This document shows, in pieces, positions 55,550 through 64,000 of a stretch of DNA of 64,000 nucleotides (its first letter is position 1; every line of letters starts with the position of its first letter). The position numbers and the translations under genes are program-made. The notes below the pieces were generated by a model, which worked only from the letters and a program-made list of their open reading frames with translations, was not told the DNA's origin and did no database searches. The DNA comes from Loktanella salsilacus (GTDB lineage: Bacteria; Pseudomonadota; Alphaproteobacteria; Rhodobacterales; Rhodobacteraceae), in contig NZ_FOTF01000004.1 of NCBI RefSeq assembly GCF_900114485.1, positions 62,001 to 126,000 on the forward strand. The letters are read 5' to 3'.

Positions 55550-55571
55550 TTGCCCGCCGGCGGGCGGGCAA
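55550..55571. terminator. GC hairpin between convergent genes
   Basis: TTGCCCGCC and GGCGGGCAA form a perfect 9-bp stem with a GGCG loop between the convergent HIT and ABC ATPase genes; no T-run follows. Confidence 0.5.
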
Positions 55572-55598
55572 GGCGCCCCGCCCGCCGTCCCGTTTACT

Positions 55599-56531
55599 TT
55601 AGCGGCCGGACGTGAGGGACAGGAATACGTCCTCTAGATCAGGCTGTTCGCTGGTGACGTCGCGGATTGTAATTCCAGCGTCGCGCACAGCTTGTAGGAT
55701 TTCGCCCGCAGGGGTTTTGCTGGACTGATAGGTGAACGCCAGTGTGCCGTTGTCGCGCCGCTGTCCTGTGATGCCGCCGGGCAGGGGGGGCAGGTTCGGG
55801 TGATCGGCGTCCGGTGTGATGACCAATGTCTTTTGATCCAGCGTGCCCAGCAGATTTGCTGTGGTGTCGCGGACGATCATTTCACCGTGGTTGATGATCG
55901 CGATTTCGTCGCACATTTGTTCGGCTTCTTCCAGATAGTGCGTCGTCAGGATGATCGTCATCCCCTCGTCGTTCAGCTGTCGCACGTTCTGCCACAGCAT
56001 GTTGCGCAGTTCGATATCGACGCCAGCGGTGGGTTCATCCAGCACAAGGATTTGCGGGCTGTGGACCAGCGCCTTGCCCAGAAGAAGGCGGCGGCGCATC
56101 CCGCCGGAAAGCGACCGCGCATAGGCGTCAGCCTTGTCAGACAGGCCGATCAGTTCCAGCAGTTCATCCGTTTTGCGCTGCGCTTTGGGCACGCCGTAAA
56201 GGCCAGCCTGCACGTCAAGCGATCCACGCGGCGTAAAGAAAGGGTCAAGATTGGGCTCTTGCGGCATGATGCCGATGGCGGCGCGGGATTGGCGCGGGTT
56301 TTCGTCCTGATCAAAGCCCCAGATGTTCACCTTGCCGGACGTTTTTACCACCAGCCCGGCCAGCACGTTGATCAGGGTCGATTTGCCAGCGCCATTCGGC
56401 CCAAGCAGGCCAAAGATCGACCCGCGCGGGATGTTCAGGTCGATGCCTTTCAGCGCCTCTTTTGCCGGGGAACGGCCCGTGGCGGCGTAGGTTTTCGTCA
56501 GGCCGGAGATTTCGATAGCGTTGTCGGTCAT
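55599..56531 (-). CDS. ABC-2-type transporter ATPase without adjacent permease
   Basis: A 310-residue ATPase of the drug/polysaccharide export (ABC-2) class. Walker [13 protein letters not shown] near residue 41, signature [15 protein letters not shown] near 142, Walker [13 protein letters not shown] and switch His in TTHYLEEAE are intact, with a C-terminal DrrA-like extension. No permease gene is next to it: the next genes on both sides are on the opposite strand. The partner must be encoded elsewhere. Confidence 0.93.
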   Translation of the reverse strand: MTDNAIEISGLTKTYAATGRSPAKEALKGIDLNIPRGSIFGLLGPNGAGKSTLINVLAGLVVKTSGKVNIWGFDQDENPRQSRAAIGIMPQEPNLDPFFTPRGSLDVQAGLYGVPKAQRKTDELLELIGLSDKADAYARSLSGGMRRRLLLGKALVHSPQILVLDEPTAGVDIELRNMLWQNVRQLNDEGMTIILTTHYLEEAEQMCDEIAIINHGEMIVRDTTANLLGTLDQKTLVITPDADHPNLPPLPGGITGQRRDNGTLAFTYQSSKTPAGEILQAVRDAGITIRDVTSEQPDLEDVFLSLTSGR

Positions 56532-56639
56532 GGTGTTGCCTTTTGCAGTCGTGCGGGGGCTGGCACCGGCGGCGGTGCTGGGCTAGTGTCGTGTCTGATC
56601 TATGGCGGGTTTGGCCCGCGACAACAGACAGGCATGCCA

Positions 56640-56822
56640 ATGACACGTCCCGCCCCCGAAACCAAGATCGTTCACACCCGCAAGGTCGCTTGCGACGGCG
56701 GCGACGGTGGCCTTGGCCACCCCCGCGTCTGGCTGGCGATTCCCGAAGAGACAGGCTTTGTCGAATGCGGCTATTGCGACGCGAAATATGTGCTTGAGGG
56801 TGACGGCGCGGACGACCATTAA
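56640..56822 (+). CDS. CHCC-type zinc-finger protein
   Basis: A 60-residue protein with the zf-CHCC pattern: Cys in KVACDGG, His in GLGHPRVWL, and CGYC near the end ([11 protein letters not shown]). This domain is related to the mitochondrial complex I subunit NDUFS6 and occurs as a small stand-alone protein in alphaproteobacteria. ATG at 56640 or 56634 are both possible. It precedes polA by 48 bases. Role in complex I assembly is inferred only from the domain. Confidence 0.88.
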   Translation: MTRPAPETKIVHTRKVACDGGDGGLGHPRVWLAIPEETGFVECGYCDAKYVLEGDGADDH

Positions 56823-56870
56823 GACCGCCCGGGCGATCACCTTTTAACCGACCAAACGAGGAAGTTCACC

Positions 56871-59681
56871 ATGGCCAACGCGTTTGGAAAAGGCTGTCAT
56901 CTACATTTGATTGACGGCTCTGCCTTCATATTCCGCGCCTATCACGCGCTGCCGCCGCTCACACGCGCCTCTGACGGATTGCCTGTCGGCGCAGTCAGCG
57001 GCTTTGTGAATATGTTGCAGCGCTATATTGAAAATAACGCGGGCCCTGATGCCGCGACGCATGTCGCTGTGATTTTTGATAAGGGCAGCCATACCTTTCG
57101 CAACGACATGTACGACCAGTACAAGGCGAACCGCGAGGCGATGCCAGAGGATCTGCGCCCGCAGATCCCGCTGACCCGCGACGCCACCCGTGCGTTCAAC
57201 ATCGCTTGCGAAGAGATCGAAGGGTTTGAGGCCGACGATATCATCGCCACCCTGTCCCACATGGCGCGGAACGCAGGCGGGCGGGTGACGATCCTGAGCT
57301 CTGACAAGGACATGATGCAGCTTGTCGGTGACGGTGTCGAAATGCTGGACCCGATGAAGAACAAGCGTATCGACCGCGAGGCGGTGATCGAAAAGTTCGG
57401 CGTCCCGCCCGAAGGCGTCGTTGACGTGCAGGCACTGGCTGGCGATTCTGTCGATAACGTTCCTGGCGCGCCCGGCATCGGGATTAAGACCGCTGCCTTG
57501 CTGATCAACGAATTTGGCAATCTGGAAAGCCTGCTGGACCGCGCGACCGAAATTAAGCAGCCCAAACGCCGCCAAACCTTGATCGACCACCGTGCCCAGA
57601 TTGAGCTGTCGAAACGCCTTGTGCAGCTGGACTGCGATATGACGTTGCCCTTTGGGCTGGATGATCTGGAAATCCGTGACCCAGAGCCGGAAAAACTGCT
57701 CGCCTTCTTGGCCGAGATGGAATTCCGCACTGTGACAAAGCGGATTGCGGATCGTTTGGGGGCAGAAGCACCGGTTATCGAAACCGTCCCGGTGGCCAAC
57801 GTTGCGACCCCGGACGAGGTGCCGTTCGATGCGGACGGCTACGAATGCGTCCGGACGCTGGATGCGCTGCAGGTCTGGATCGACCGGATCATGGAACGCG
57901 GCTACGTCGCCGTCGACACTGAAACCACATCGCTGAACGAAATGCGCGCCGATCTGGTGGGCATCAGCCTGTGCGTCACCGCTGGGCAGGCCTGTTATAT
58001 CCCGCTTGCGCATAAGGCTGCGGCACAGGACGATCTGTTCGGCTCTGACGCGCGGGCAGAGGGGCAGATCGATTTCGACGCCTGCCTCGCTGCGTTGAAG
58101 CCTTTGCTAGAGGATGAAAGCATCCTCAAGATCGGGCAGAACATGAAATACGACGCAAAGATTTTCGCGTTGCAGGGCATTAACGTTGCCCCGATCGACG
58201 ACACGATGCTGCTATCCTACGCGATGCACGCGGGCCTGCATAACCATGGCATGGATACGTTGTCGGAACGATACCTTGGCCATACGCCGATCCCGATTAA
58301 GCCGCTTCTAGGCACCGGAAAATCTGCCGTGACCTTTGACCGGGTGCCAATTGATGACGCGGTAAAATACGCCGCCGAAGACGCTGATATCACCCTGCGC
58401 CTGTGGGAACTGCTGAAGCCGCAGTTGCACGTCAAAGGCGTCACTACCGTCTATGAAACGCTGGAACGCCCACTTGTGCCTGTGCTGGCGCAGATGGAGA
58501 TGGCGGGCATTAAAGTTGACCGCGATACGCTGTCGCGCATGTCTAACGCCTTTGCCCAGAAAATGGCCGGGCTAGAGGATGAGATTCAGGAGCTTGCAGG
58601 GCGCAAGTTCAACGTAGGCTCCCCCAAGCAGCTGGGCGAAATCCTGTTTGACGAGCTGAACCTGACCATGCCGGATGGCAAGAAGCCCGCGACAGGCAAG
58701 ACCGGGGCCTATTCCACCGGCGCTGACGTGCTCGAGGACCTTGCCACCATCCACGATCTGCCGCGCCGTATTTTGGACTGGCGGCAGTTGGCCAAGCTGA
58801 AATCGACCTATACCGACGCGCTGCAGGACCACATCAACCCCGAAACGGGGCGCGTTCATACGTCCTATTCCATCGCGGGGGCGAACACGGGGCGTCTGGC
58901 GTCGACCGATCCGAACTTGCAAAACATTCCCGTTCGATCAGACGAAGGCCGCCGCATCCGCGAAGCCTTTATCGCCGAGGATGGCAAGGTTCTGGTAAGC
59001 CTAGACTATTCCCAGATCGAACTGCGCATCCTCGCGCATGTCGCGGGTATCGAAGAGTTGAAGCAAGCCTTCCGCGACGGCGTCGACATTCACGCGCTGA
59101 CCGCATCAGAGATGTTCAACGTCCCGCTAGAAGACATGACACCCGACATCCGCCGCCAGGCCAAGGCGATCAACTTCGGCGTGATCTACGGCATCAGCGG
59201 CTTTGGCTTGGCGCGCAACCTGCGCATTCCGCGCGCCGACGCACAGGGGTTCATCGACCGGTATTTCGAACGCTTCCCCGGCATCCGCGCGTATATGGAT
59301 GACACCGTGAAATTCGCTAAGGATCATGGCTACGTCCAGACCTTGTTCGGCCGTAAGATCAACACGCCAGAGATTAACGCCAAAGGCCCGCAAGCCGGCT
59401 TTGCCAAGCGCGCCGCGATCAACGCGCCGATCCAAGGCACAGCTGCTGATGTTATCCGCCGCGCGATGATCCGCATGCCCGACGCAATCAAAGGCCAGCC
59501 CGCCAAGATGCTGCTGCAGGTCCACGACGAACTGCTGTTCGAGGTCGAAGACGGTGCGCAAGACAAGCTGATCGAGACGGCCCGTGATGTCATGGAAAAC
59601 GCCTCTGACCCGGCGGTAAAGCTGGATGTGAAACTCGCGGTAGAGGCCGGACAAGGGCCAAACTGGGCCGCCGCCCACTAA
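56871..59681 (+). CDS. polA: DNA polymerase I
   Basis: A 936-residue enzyme with all three domains: 5'-3' exonuclease (about 1-295), 3'-5' exonuclease (about 335-510) and polymerase (about 555-936). The proofreading domain keeps its metal ligands in VAVDTETTSLNE, so it should be active, unlike in some relatives. Polymerase motifs A (SLDYSQIELRILAH), B (RRQAKAINFGVIYG) and C (QVHDELLFEV) are intact. Start ATG after GAGGAAG. Single-gene unit ending in a terminator. Confidence 0.98.
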   Translation: MANAFGKGCHLHLIDGSAFIFRAYHALPPLTRASDGLPVGAVSGFVNMLQRYIENNAGPDAATHVAVIFDKGSHTFRNDMYDQYKANREAMPEDLRPQIPLTRDATRAFNIACEEIEGFEADDIIATLSHMARNAGGRVTILSSDKDMMQLVGDGVEMLDPMKNKRIDREAVIEKFGVPPEGVVDVQALAGDSVDNVPGAPGIGIKTAALLINEFGNLESLLDRATEIKQPKRRQTLIDHRAQIELSKRLVQLDCDMTLPFGLDDLEIRDPEPEKLLAFLAEMEFRTVTKRIADRLGAEAPVIETVPVANVATPDEVPFDADGYECVRTLDALQVWIDRIMERGYVAVDTETTSLNEMRADLVGISLCVTAGQACYIPLAHKAAAQDDLFGSDARAEGQIDFDACLAALKPLLEDESILKIGQNMKYDAKIFALQGINVAPIDDTMLLSYAMHAGLHNHGMDTLSERYLGHTPIPIKPLLGTGKSAVTFDRVPIDDAVKYAAEDADITLRLWELLKPQLHVKGVTTVYETLERPLVPVLAQMEMAGIKVDRDTLSRMSNAFAQKMAGLEDEIQELAGRKFNVGSPKQLGEILFDELNLTMPDGKKPATGKTGAYSTGADVLEDLATIHDLPRRILDWRQLAKLKSTYTDALQDHINPETGRVHTSYSIAGANTGRLASTDPNLQNIPVRSDEGRRIREAFIAEDGKVLVSLDYSQIELRILAHVAGIEELKQAFRDGVDIHALTASEMFNVPLEDMTPDIRRQAKAINFGVIYGISGFGLARNLRIPRADAQGFIDRYFERFPGIRAYMDDTVKFAKDHGYVQTLFGRKINTPEINAKGPQAGFAKRAAINAPIQGTAADVIRRAMIRMPDAIKGQPAKMLLQVHDELLFEVEDGAQDKLIETARDVMENASDPAVKLDVKLAVEAGQGPNWAAAH

Positions 59682-59683
59682 CG

Positions 59684-59720
59684 CTAAGGGCAGGAAACTG
59701 CCCTTAGTTCCCAGTTTTTC
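59684..59720 (+). terminator. Terminator after polA
   Basis: CTAAGGGCAG-GAAA-CTGCCCTTAG is a perfect 10-bp stem with a GNRA loop (59684-59707), followed after six bases by a T-run. Confidence 0.85.
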
Positions 59721-59737
59721 GGAACTTTCCCGCCGAC

Positions 59738-59766
59738 GTTCCCGTTGTTTTCACAATAACAGGAAC
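59738..59766. promoter_or_regulatory. Inverted repeat upstream of nhaC-like gene
   Basis: GTTCCCGTTGTT (59738-59749) and AATAACAGGAAC (59755-59766) are complementary at 10 of 12 positions around a 5-base spacer, ending 15 bases before the start codon. Possible operator or leader hairpin. Confidence 0.4.
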
Positions 59767-59781
59767 AAAATCGAGGGAACA

Positions 59782-61263
59782 ATGTCAGAGAAAAATCTGC
59801 CATCACTGGGGCTGGCGCTTCTGCCGGTCGTTTTGACACTGGGGCTATTGGCGCTTCAACTTTTCTATTACGGCGATTTCACCCCGCATATTCCGCTGGT
59901 GATCGGCCTTGCGATTACGTCTTTGCTTGGCGTGTTGCGCGGGCAAAAGTGGATGGACGTGCGCGAGGGCATCTTTCACGTGATCCACGTGTCGATGCCA
60001 TCCGTCGCAGTGCTGATCGTCGTCGGTATGATCATCGGCACGTGGATCGCATCTGGCACGGTGCCGACGCTGATCTATTACGGTCTGACGATCCTGAACC
60101 CTTCGATATTCCTCGCGGCCGCCATGATCCTTTGTGCTGTCGTCTCGCTGTCGCTGGGCACCAGCTGGGGCACGGTCGGCACCGTTGGCCTTGCGCTGAT
60201 GGGCATTGGCGCGGGCTTTGGCGTGCCGGTCTATTGGACCGCGGGCGCTGTCGTGTCGGGGTCGTTCTTTGGTGACAAAATCTCTCCGCTCTCTGACACC
60301 ACGAACCTTGCGCCTGCTGTCACCGGCACCACGGTGTTTGACCACATCCAGAATATGCTGCCGACGACGGTTCCTGCGATGCTGATCGCGTTGGTGATCT
60401 ACCTTATCGCGGGCTTCGCGCTGATCGACAGTGAGGGGTCATCCTTTGACGCCATCACCGCCATCACGACAGAGCTGCAAAGCCAGTTCGCCATTGGTCT
60501 TGTGCCGTTGCTGCCAGCCGTTGTGGTCATTGGCTTGGCACTGACCAAGAACCCGCCACTGCCGTCGCTGTTTGCCGGTGTGTTAGCGGGCGCTGCCGTT
60601 GCGATCTTTTGGCAAGGCTACGGGCTGCATGACGTCTTTGCCTTTGCGCAGTCGGGTTACAGCATCGACACCGGCATCGCCGATATCGATAGCTTGCTGA
60701 ATTCTGGCGGTATCCAATCGATGATGTGGACAATTTCGCTGATCCTGATCGCGCTTGGTTTTGGCGGCGCGCTGGAACGGACAGGCTGCCTAGAGGCGAT
60801 CATCAACGCGATCATCTCTCGCGTCAGCAGCTTTGGCGCAGTGCAAACCTCTGCTATCGCGACATCCTTTGCGACCAATATGGTGGCGGGTGATCCGTAC
60901 ATCAGTATCGCGCTGCCGGGCCGCATGTATGCGCCGCTGTATCGCGGTATGGGATATTCCACGCTAAACCTGTCCCGCGCGGTCGAAGAGGGAGGCACAT
61001 TGATGTCGCCGCTGATCCCGTGGAACGCGGGCGGTGCCTTTGTCATCTCTGCGCTGGGGCTTGGCATCATGGACGGCAATTTGGAAAATCTGCTGTATAT
61101 TCCGCTGTCCTTTGCCTGCTGGACCGCCCCCGTGATCGGTATCTTCTATGCGCTGACGGGGCTGTTTTCGCCCAAGGCGACGGACGAAGAACGCCGCCAG
61201 TGGGAAAAATCGAACGAGGACGTGATGGATATGTCCGACCACACCCTTGGCAAACACGCCTGA
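59782..61263 (+). CDS. NhaC-family Na+/H+ antiporter
   Basis: A 493-residue inner-membrane protein with 11-12 hydrophobic segments. Family motifs are SLSLGTSWGTVGTVGLAL, SGSFFGDKISPLSDTTNLAPA (the ion-binding Asp residues) and SAVEEGG-like SRAVEEGGTLMSPLIPWNAGGAF. It exchanges sodium for protons, consistent with a marine lifestyle. GAGGGA precedes the ATG. Long stem-loop after the stop (61276-61319). Confidence 0.94.
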   Translation: MSEKNLPSLGLALLPVVLTLGLLALQLFYYGDFTPHIPLVIGLAITSLLGVLRGQKWMDVREGIFHVIHVSMPSVAVLIVVGMIIGTWIASGTVPTLIYYGLTILNPSIFLAAAMILCAVVSLSLGTSWGTVGTVGLALMGIGAGFGVPVYWTAGAVVSGSFFGDKISPLSDTTNLAPAVTGTTVFDHIQNMLPTTVPAMLIALVIYLIAGFALIDSEGSSFDAITAITTELQSQFAIGLVPLLPAVVVIGLALTKNPPLPSLFAGVLAGAAVAIFWQGYGLHDVFAFAQSGYSIDTGIADIDSLLNSGGIQSMMWTISLILIALGFGGALERTGCLEAIINAIISRVSSFGAVQTSAIATSFATNMVAGDPYISIALPGRMYAPLYRGMGYSTLNLSRAVEEGGTLMSPLIPWNAGGAFVISALGLGIMDGNLENLLYIPLSFACWTAPVIGIFYALTGLFSPKATDEERRQWEKSNEDVMDMSDHTLGKHA

Positions 61264-61275
61264 TCCGCCGCGCCG

Positions 61276-61319
61276 TTGCCGCAGGAACAAATCGCCCTTC
61301 TGGCGGGTTCTTGCGGCAA
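61276..61319 (+). promoter_or_regulatory. Long stem-loop between antiporter and stress-protein genes
   Basis: TTGCCGCAGGAAC (61276-61288) pairs with GTTCTTGCGGCAA (61307-61319) at 12 of 13 positions, enclosing an inner CGCC/GGCG stem. No T-run follows, so it may be a processing or stabilising element rather than a full terminator. Confidence 0.55.
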
Positions 61320-61341
61320 CGGACACAAAAGGATCAATGCC

Positions 61342-61824
61342 ATGACTAAGGACGCAAAAGCCGATTTCTGGGACCGCGTAGACGACGTGCAGGCCGGCAT
61401 GCTGGGCCTGACCAGCGACGGCAAGCTGGTGCCAATGTCGCCCAACCTGCGCAAGACACGCGATGGGAAAATCTGGTTTATCGCCGCCGAAGGCGAAGAG
61501 ATCGTAGATAGCACATCTGCCGCCTCATCAGAGGCACGGTTTGTGATCGCCGACGCCAAATCCGGCCTTTATGCCAACGTCGAAGGCACGCTGGCCCATG
61601 ACAATGACACAGAGGTTTTGGACGAAATCTGGAACATGGTCGCCTCGGCTTGGTTCGAGGATGACAAACAAGACCCCGATCTGCGCCTACTGGCCTTCAC
61701 CCCGTCCAAGGCGGGGGTCTGGCTGTCGACCACCAGCGGCGTTAAGTTTCTGTATGAAATTGCAAAGGCCAACTTGACTGACACCCAACCCGACACCGGA
61801 TATCAGGCTGAATTGACGTTCTAA
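61342..61824 (+). CDS. General stress protein 26-like flavin/pyridoxamine-oxidase fold protein
   Basis: A 160-residue protein of the split-barrel (pyridoxamine 5'-phosphate oxidase-like) family, similar to general stress protein 26: it opens with FWDRVDDVQAGMLGL and has DGKIWFIAAEGEEI and the dimer strand GLYANVEGTL. Members bind flavins or F420 and are induced by stress. The ATG at 61342 has AAAAGGA upstream. Terminator follows 24 bases later. Confidence 0.88.
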   Translation: MTKDAKADFWDRVDDVQAGMLGLTSDGKLVPMSPNLRKTRDGKIWFIAAEGEEIVDSTSAASSEARFVIADAKSGLYANVEGTLAHDNDTEVLDEIWNMVASAWFEDDKQDPDLRLLAFTPSKAGVWLSTTSGVKFLYEIAKANLTDTQPDTGYQAELTF

Positions 61825-61841
61825 ACTTTGCTAGAACGATC

Positions 61842-61872
61842 AAAAAAAGGCGGGCCAATCGGCCCGCCTTTC
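61842..61872. terminator. Bidirectional terminator between stress gene and Hsp20
   Basis: A7-GGCGGGCC (61849-61856), loop AATC, GGCCCGCC (61861-61868) then TTT. The A-run makes it a strong terminator on the minus strand for the convergent hsp20 gene as well. Confidence 0.88.
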
Positions 61873-61892
61873 GTTCGCCCGCTGATACCGGA

Positions 61893-62360
61893 TCAGTTGA
61901 CGGCTTTTGCGTCCACAACATCTGTGCGGGTTGCGTTCGACTTTTCAATCGCGATCCGGCGCGGCTTCAGCGCTTCGGGCACTTCGCGGACCAGATCGAT
62001 ATGCAGCATGCCGTCGGCATGGCTCGCGCCCGTCACGCGGACATGGTCGGCCAGATGAAAGCGACGCTCGAACGCGCGCGTGGCGATGCCGCGATGCAGG
62101 AACTTGCGCGCGCTTTCGTCCTCGGACTTGCGGCCCGTCACGATCAGGGCGCGGTCATTCACTTCGATCCCAAGGTCGCTATCGGCAAAACCAGCGACAG
62201 CGATCGAAATGCGCCAAGCGTCATCCTCGGTCTTTTCAATGTTATAAGGGGGGTAGGTCGATTGGCCAACGTCGGCGGCCAAAGCGCGGTCCATCAGGTC
62301 GGCGATTTGATCAAAGCCAACAGTGGCGCGGTAAAGGGGTGTTAAATCATAGCTACGCAT
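61893..62360 (-). CDS. Small heat-shock protein (Hsp20/IbpA-like)
   Basis: A 155-residue alpha-crystallin-domain chaperone (domain about 40-135). MRSYDLTPLYRATVGFDQIADLMDRAL split as YDLTPLYRATVGFD and QIADLMDRAL is the class A (IbpA/HspH) N-terminus; YPPYNIEKTEDDAWRI and GIATRAFERRFHLADHV are conserved. The ATG at 62360 behind AAAAGGA is preferred over the open frame to 62612. It holds denatured proteins for refolding; expected to be heat-induced, though I see no clear ROSE or CIRCE element. Confidence 0.95.
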   Translation of the reverse strand: MRSYDLTPLYRATVGFDQIADLMDRALAADVGQSTYPPYNIEKTEDDAWRISIAVAGFADSDLGIEVNDRALIVTGRKSEDESARKFLHRGIATRAFERRFHLADHVRVTGASHADGMLHIDLVREVPEALKPRRIAIEKSNATRTDVVDAKAVN

Positions 62361-62485
62361 CGGGTCATCCTTTTCAAAGCGATAACAGTGACGCCTTCCC
62401 GCAAAGGGACAGGCGTATCGTACGGACGGCCCGTTGTGGCACCGTCCTGACCTTGATGTGGGGAGCGTTTTGCAGTGGTTCAAGA

Positions 62486-62497
62486 GGGGGGGGGGGG
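62486..62497. repeat. 12-base homopolymeric G/C tract
   Basis: Twelve consecutive Gs on the + strand (Cs on the coding strand of the protease), one base past the protease stop codon. Likely to slip in replication or sequencing; it does not alter the protease frame as read here. Confidence 0.85.
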
Positions 62498-62499
62498 CG

Positions 62500-63312
62500 C
62501 TACGGCCTGACGAACTTGGCACCCGTGTCATTGCGCGTGCCGCTGCTGGTGAAACGCGGCTGGGGTGCCTGCGGGGCCTGCGTGATTTGCCCTTGGTTCG
62601 ACCGATGCGCAATCAACACCGCGTCGATGGCAGAGGCCGCCGCCACAGCAAGTGAAACTTGCTTGCCATTCGACGTGCCCATCGCGGACACGATCGCAAC
62701 AATGCGCGATTGCCCGTTTTGTGTCCAAAATACGGGCGCGCCGCTGGCCCCGAAATCGGCAGAACACGACATCATCAGCACGCCGCGTGATTGATCCAGC
62801 ACATGACAAACCCGCTGCAGGCTCGCCGCATTTGCGCGGTCGCGGGCATAGGACACGACCGCCACATCGGCCTGCACTGTTGGTGTGGGGCCGATCCCGT
62901 AGGGCGTCAGGCTTGGCAGACGGACCGGGCGTTCAAGTTCAAGCACGGCCAGATCGACGGCCACGGCACCGTCCTGTGGTTTCTCGCCGTGATGTCGATA
63001 GTCCGGATGAGGCGTGACCTTGATGACGGCGCGGGTGGCCATCGCCCGGTCATCACGTAGGCCTGCGAGAAAGGTAAAGTTTTTGGCCGGAATAAGGCTT
63101 CCATCGTCGGCATAGACGCAATGCGCTGCGGTAATAATCATCGTCTGGGAAATGAGTGACGCGGTACAAAATCCGCTACCCGCAATGTCCAAACGGCCGA
63201 CCGATTGCCAGCCACGGCTGCTTTCCCCGGTATCAAGGGATTGCAGGTTCGTATCCTGCGCAGCGGCAAGGCTAGCCCAAAGCGCCATCACGAGTGCCAG
63301 AAAATGACGCAT
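62500..63312 (-). CDS. Secreted trypsin-like serine protease
   Basis: A 270-residue chymotrypsin-fold protease with signal peptide (residues 1-18, ending LAAAQ). The triad is His in MIITAAHCVY, Asp in AVDLAVLEL and Ser in ADFGASGAPVF, all intact; two Cys pairs are visible. ATG at 63312 behind AAGGCAGGG is preferred over 63336. Likely periplasmic or exported. Target unknown. It ends next to a homopolymeric C tract. Confidence 0.92.
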   Translation of the reverse strand: MRHFLALVMALWASLAAAQDTNLQSLDTGESSRGWQSVGRLDIAGSGFCTASLISQTMIITAAHCVYADDGSLIPAKNFTFLAGLRDDRAMATRAVIKVTPHPDYRHHGEKPQDGAVAVDLAVLELERPVRLPSLTPYGIGPTPTVQADVAVVSYARDRANAASLQRVCHVLDQSRGVLMMSCSADFGASGAPVFWTQNGQSRIVAIVSAMGTSNGKQVSLAVAAASAIDAVLIAHRSNQGQITQAPQAPQPRFTSSGTRNDTGAKFVRP

Positions 63313-63367
63313 GCCCTGCCTTATAAAACGGTCCATACGGCCTTGGTCGCACGGGTTTCAGGCTGGA

Positions 63368-64000
63368 TTAAGGCGCCCCGCGCAAATTGGGAACAGGGTT
63401 GTCAGTAATCTGCCGTGTCAGGGCCGGCGGCTGTGGCCCTCCGGTTGCCCAGTCCAGCAGTTCGACCGTGTGGACAATCGGCACACCTGCGCCCGTGCCG
63501 ATCTGCATCATGCAGCCGATATTTCCCGCAGCAACGATCTGCGGCGATAGTGCCTTAAGCGTGGCCACTTTACGCGCCTTTAACTGGCCAGAGATTTCGG
63601 GCTGCATCAGGTTGTAGGTACCAGCAGAGCCGCAGCACAGGTGACTGTCAGCAGGCTCTAACACGGTGAAACCTGCGCGTTTTAGCAGCTCTTTGGGCGC
63701 GGATTTGATCTGCTGGCCATGTTGCAGGGAACAGGCGGCATGGTAGGCGACGCGCATGCCGCTGCCCTCGACGCTGGGCTCTGATGGCAGGCGCTTCGCA
63801 TCCGTTCCGGCAATGCCGCCCTTGGCCACATTCAGGTCGATATGGGGCGAGCTGGCTGGCAACAGGTCCAATATGACCTCGCTCACGTCCTTGGCGATTG
63901 CCGATACGCGCGCGGCGTCGTCGGCCAGATCGGTATTGCGGAACATATGGCCGTAATCCTTGACCGTCGTGCCGCAACCAGAGGTGTTGATGACAATCGC
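63368..64000 (-). CDS. glcF: Glycolate oxidase iron-sulfur subunit GlcF, 5' part outside window
   Basis: The C-terminal 210 residues of a CCG-domain protein. The last CCG-type cysteine motif is visible as HLCCGSAGTYNLMQPEIS, preceded by VAYHAACSLQHGQQIK and, at the window edge, TSGCGTTVKDY. These match GlcF/LutA-like subunits that pass electrons from a flavin dehydrogenase oxidising glycolate to glyoxylate. The start and N-terminal ferredoxin-like region lie beyond 64000. Confidence 0.87.
   Translation of the reverse strand, partial: AIVINTSGCGTTVKDYGHMFRNTDLADDAARVSAIAKDVSEVILDLLPASSPHIDLNVAKGGIAGTDAKRLPSEPSVEGSGMRVAYHAACSLQHGQQIKSAPKELLKRAGFTVLEPADSHLCCGSAGTYNLMQPEISGQLKARKVATLKALSPQIVAAGNIGCMMQIGTGAGVPIVHTVELLDWATGGPQPPALTRQITDNPVPNLRGAP

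Noticed and set aside
55800-56822. Long + strand ORF over the ABC ATPase gene that ends in the zinc-finger frame
   Set aside because: Its first 840 bases are antisense to a clear ATPase gene; only the 3' portion from 56640 has a conserved domain.
1-64000. Possible CRISPR array, prophage, insertion sequence or tRNA-linked island
   Set aside because: No spaced direct repeats, integrase or transposase gene, or tRNA gene was recognised by eye in the window.

Overview
This is a gene-dense, high-GC chromosomal segment from an alphaproteobacterium, most likely a Rhodobacterales (Roseobacter-group) marine bacterium. The evidence is a stand-alone F0 operon with a b' subunit (atpI-B-E-F'-F), a c2-type cytochrome, a TRAP-TAXI transporter, a ureDABCEFG cluster with family-typical inserted small genes, DUF1127, PCu(A)C and TspO genes, and several copies of a TATTTTT-centred intergenic motif that I associate from memory with this family. 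I see no rRNA, tRNA, CRISPR array, phage or insertion sequence. Both window ends cut genes: a PAS-GGDEF-EAL protein on the left and a GlcF-like iron-sulfur subunit on the right.

Layout. 1-3039: truncated cyclic-di-GMP enzyme, then a CitE-like lyase and a MaoC-like hydratase. 3106-20190: a hemicellulose oligosaccharide locus with two LacI regulators, one complete sugar ABC importer, a GH2 beta-mannosidase, a GH43 beta-xylosidase, xylose isomerase, two TIM-barrel isomerase/epimerases, two Gfo/Idh/MocA oxidoreductases and an aldo/keto reductase. 20184-24610: a CheB-CheR-PAS-HWE kinase with its response regulator, divergent from a short LOV photoreceptor. 24607-29386: a complete Anbu (bacterial proteasome-like) cluster with two transglutaminase-like proteins, an alpha-E protein and a circularly permuted ATP-grasp protein. 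29453-35027: urease structural and accessory genes, preceded in the same direction by a TRAP-TAXI transporter (35111-38267). 38456-43523: copper chaperone, cytochrome c2, TspO, adenine deaminase and AMP nucleosidase. 43659-48321: HU, a DMT exporter, a 24-residue membrane peptide, an ArsR regulator and the F0 ATP synthase operon. 48385-56531: FadR-type regulator, OmpA-like lipoprotein, Ada-like/endonuclease III repair pair, and a glycan group (DUF115-like, sulfotransferase, GT14). The rest holds HIT, an ABC ATPase, a CHCC zinc finger, DNA polymerase I, NhaC, a stress protein, Hsp20 and a trypsin-like protease.

How the genes work together. The sugar locus imports an oligosaccharide, trims it inside the cell and isomerises or oxidises the released sugars; no sugar kinase is visible. 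Adenine deaminase and AMP nucleosidase form a translationally coupled route from AMP to hypoxanthine and ammonia, and urease is a second ammonia source. Intra-operon hairpins follow the genes whose products are needed in excess (two solute-binding proteins and the ATP synthase c subunit), which suggests differential mRNA stability. The least understood system is the Anbu cluster; the LOV protein beside a chemoreceptor-type HWE kinase is a second good candidate for new biology. Functional assignments rest on recognising motifs and family-like sequence by eye; no database search was possible.
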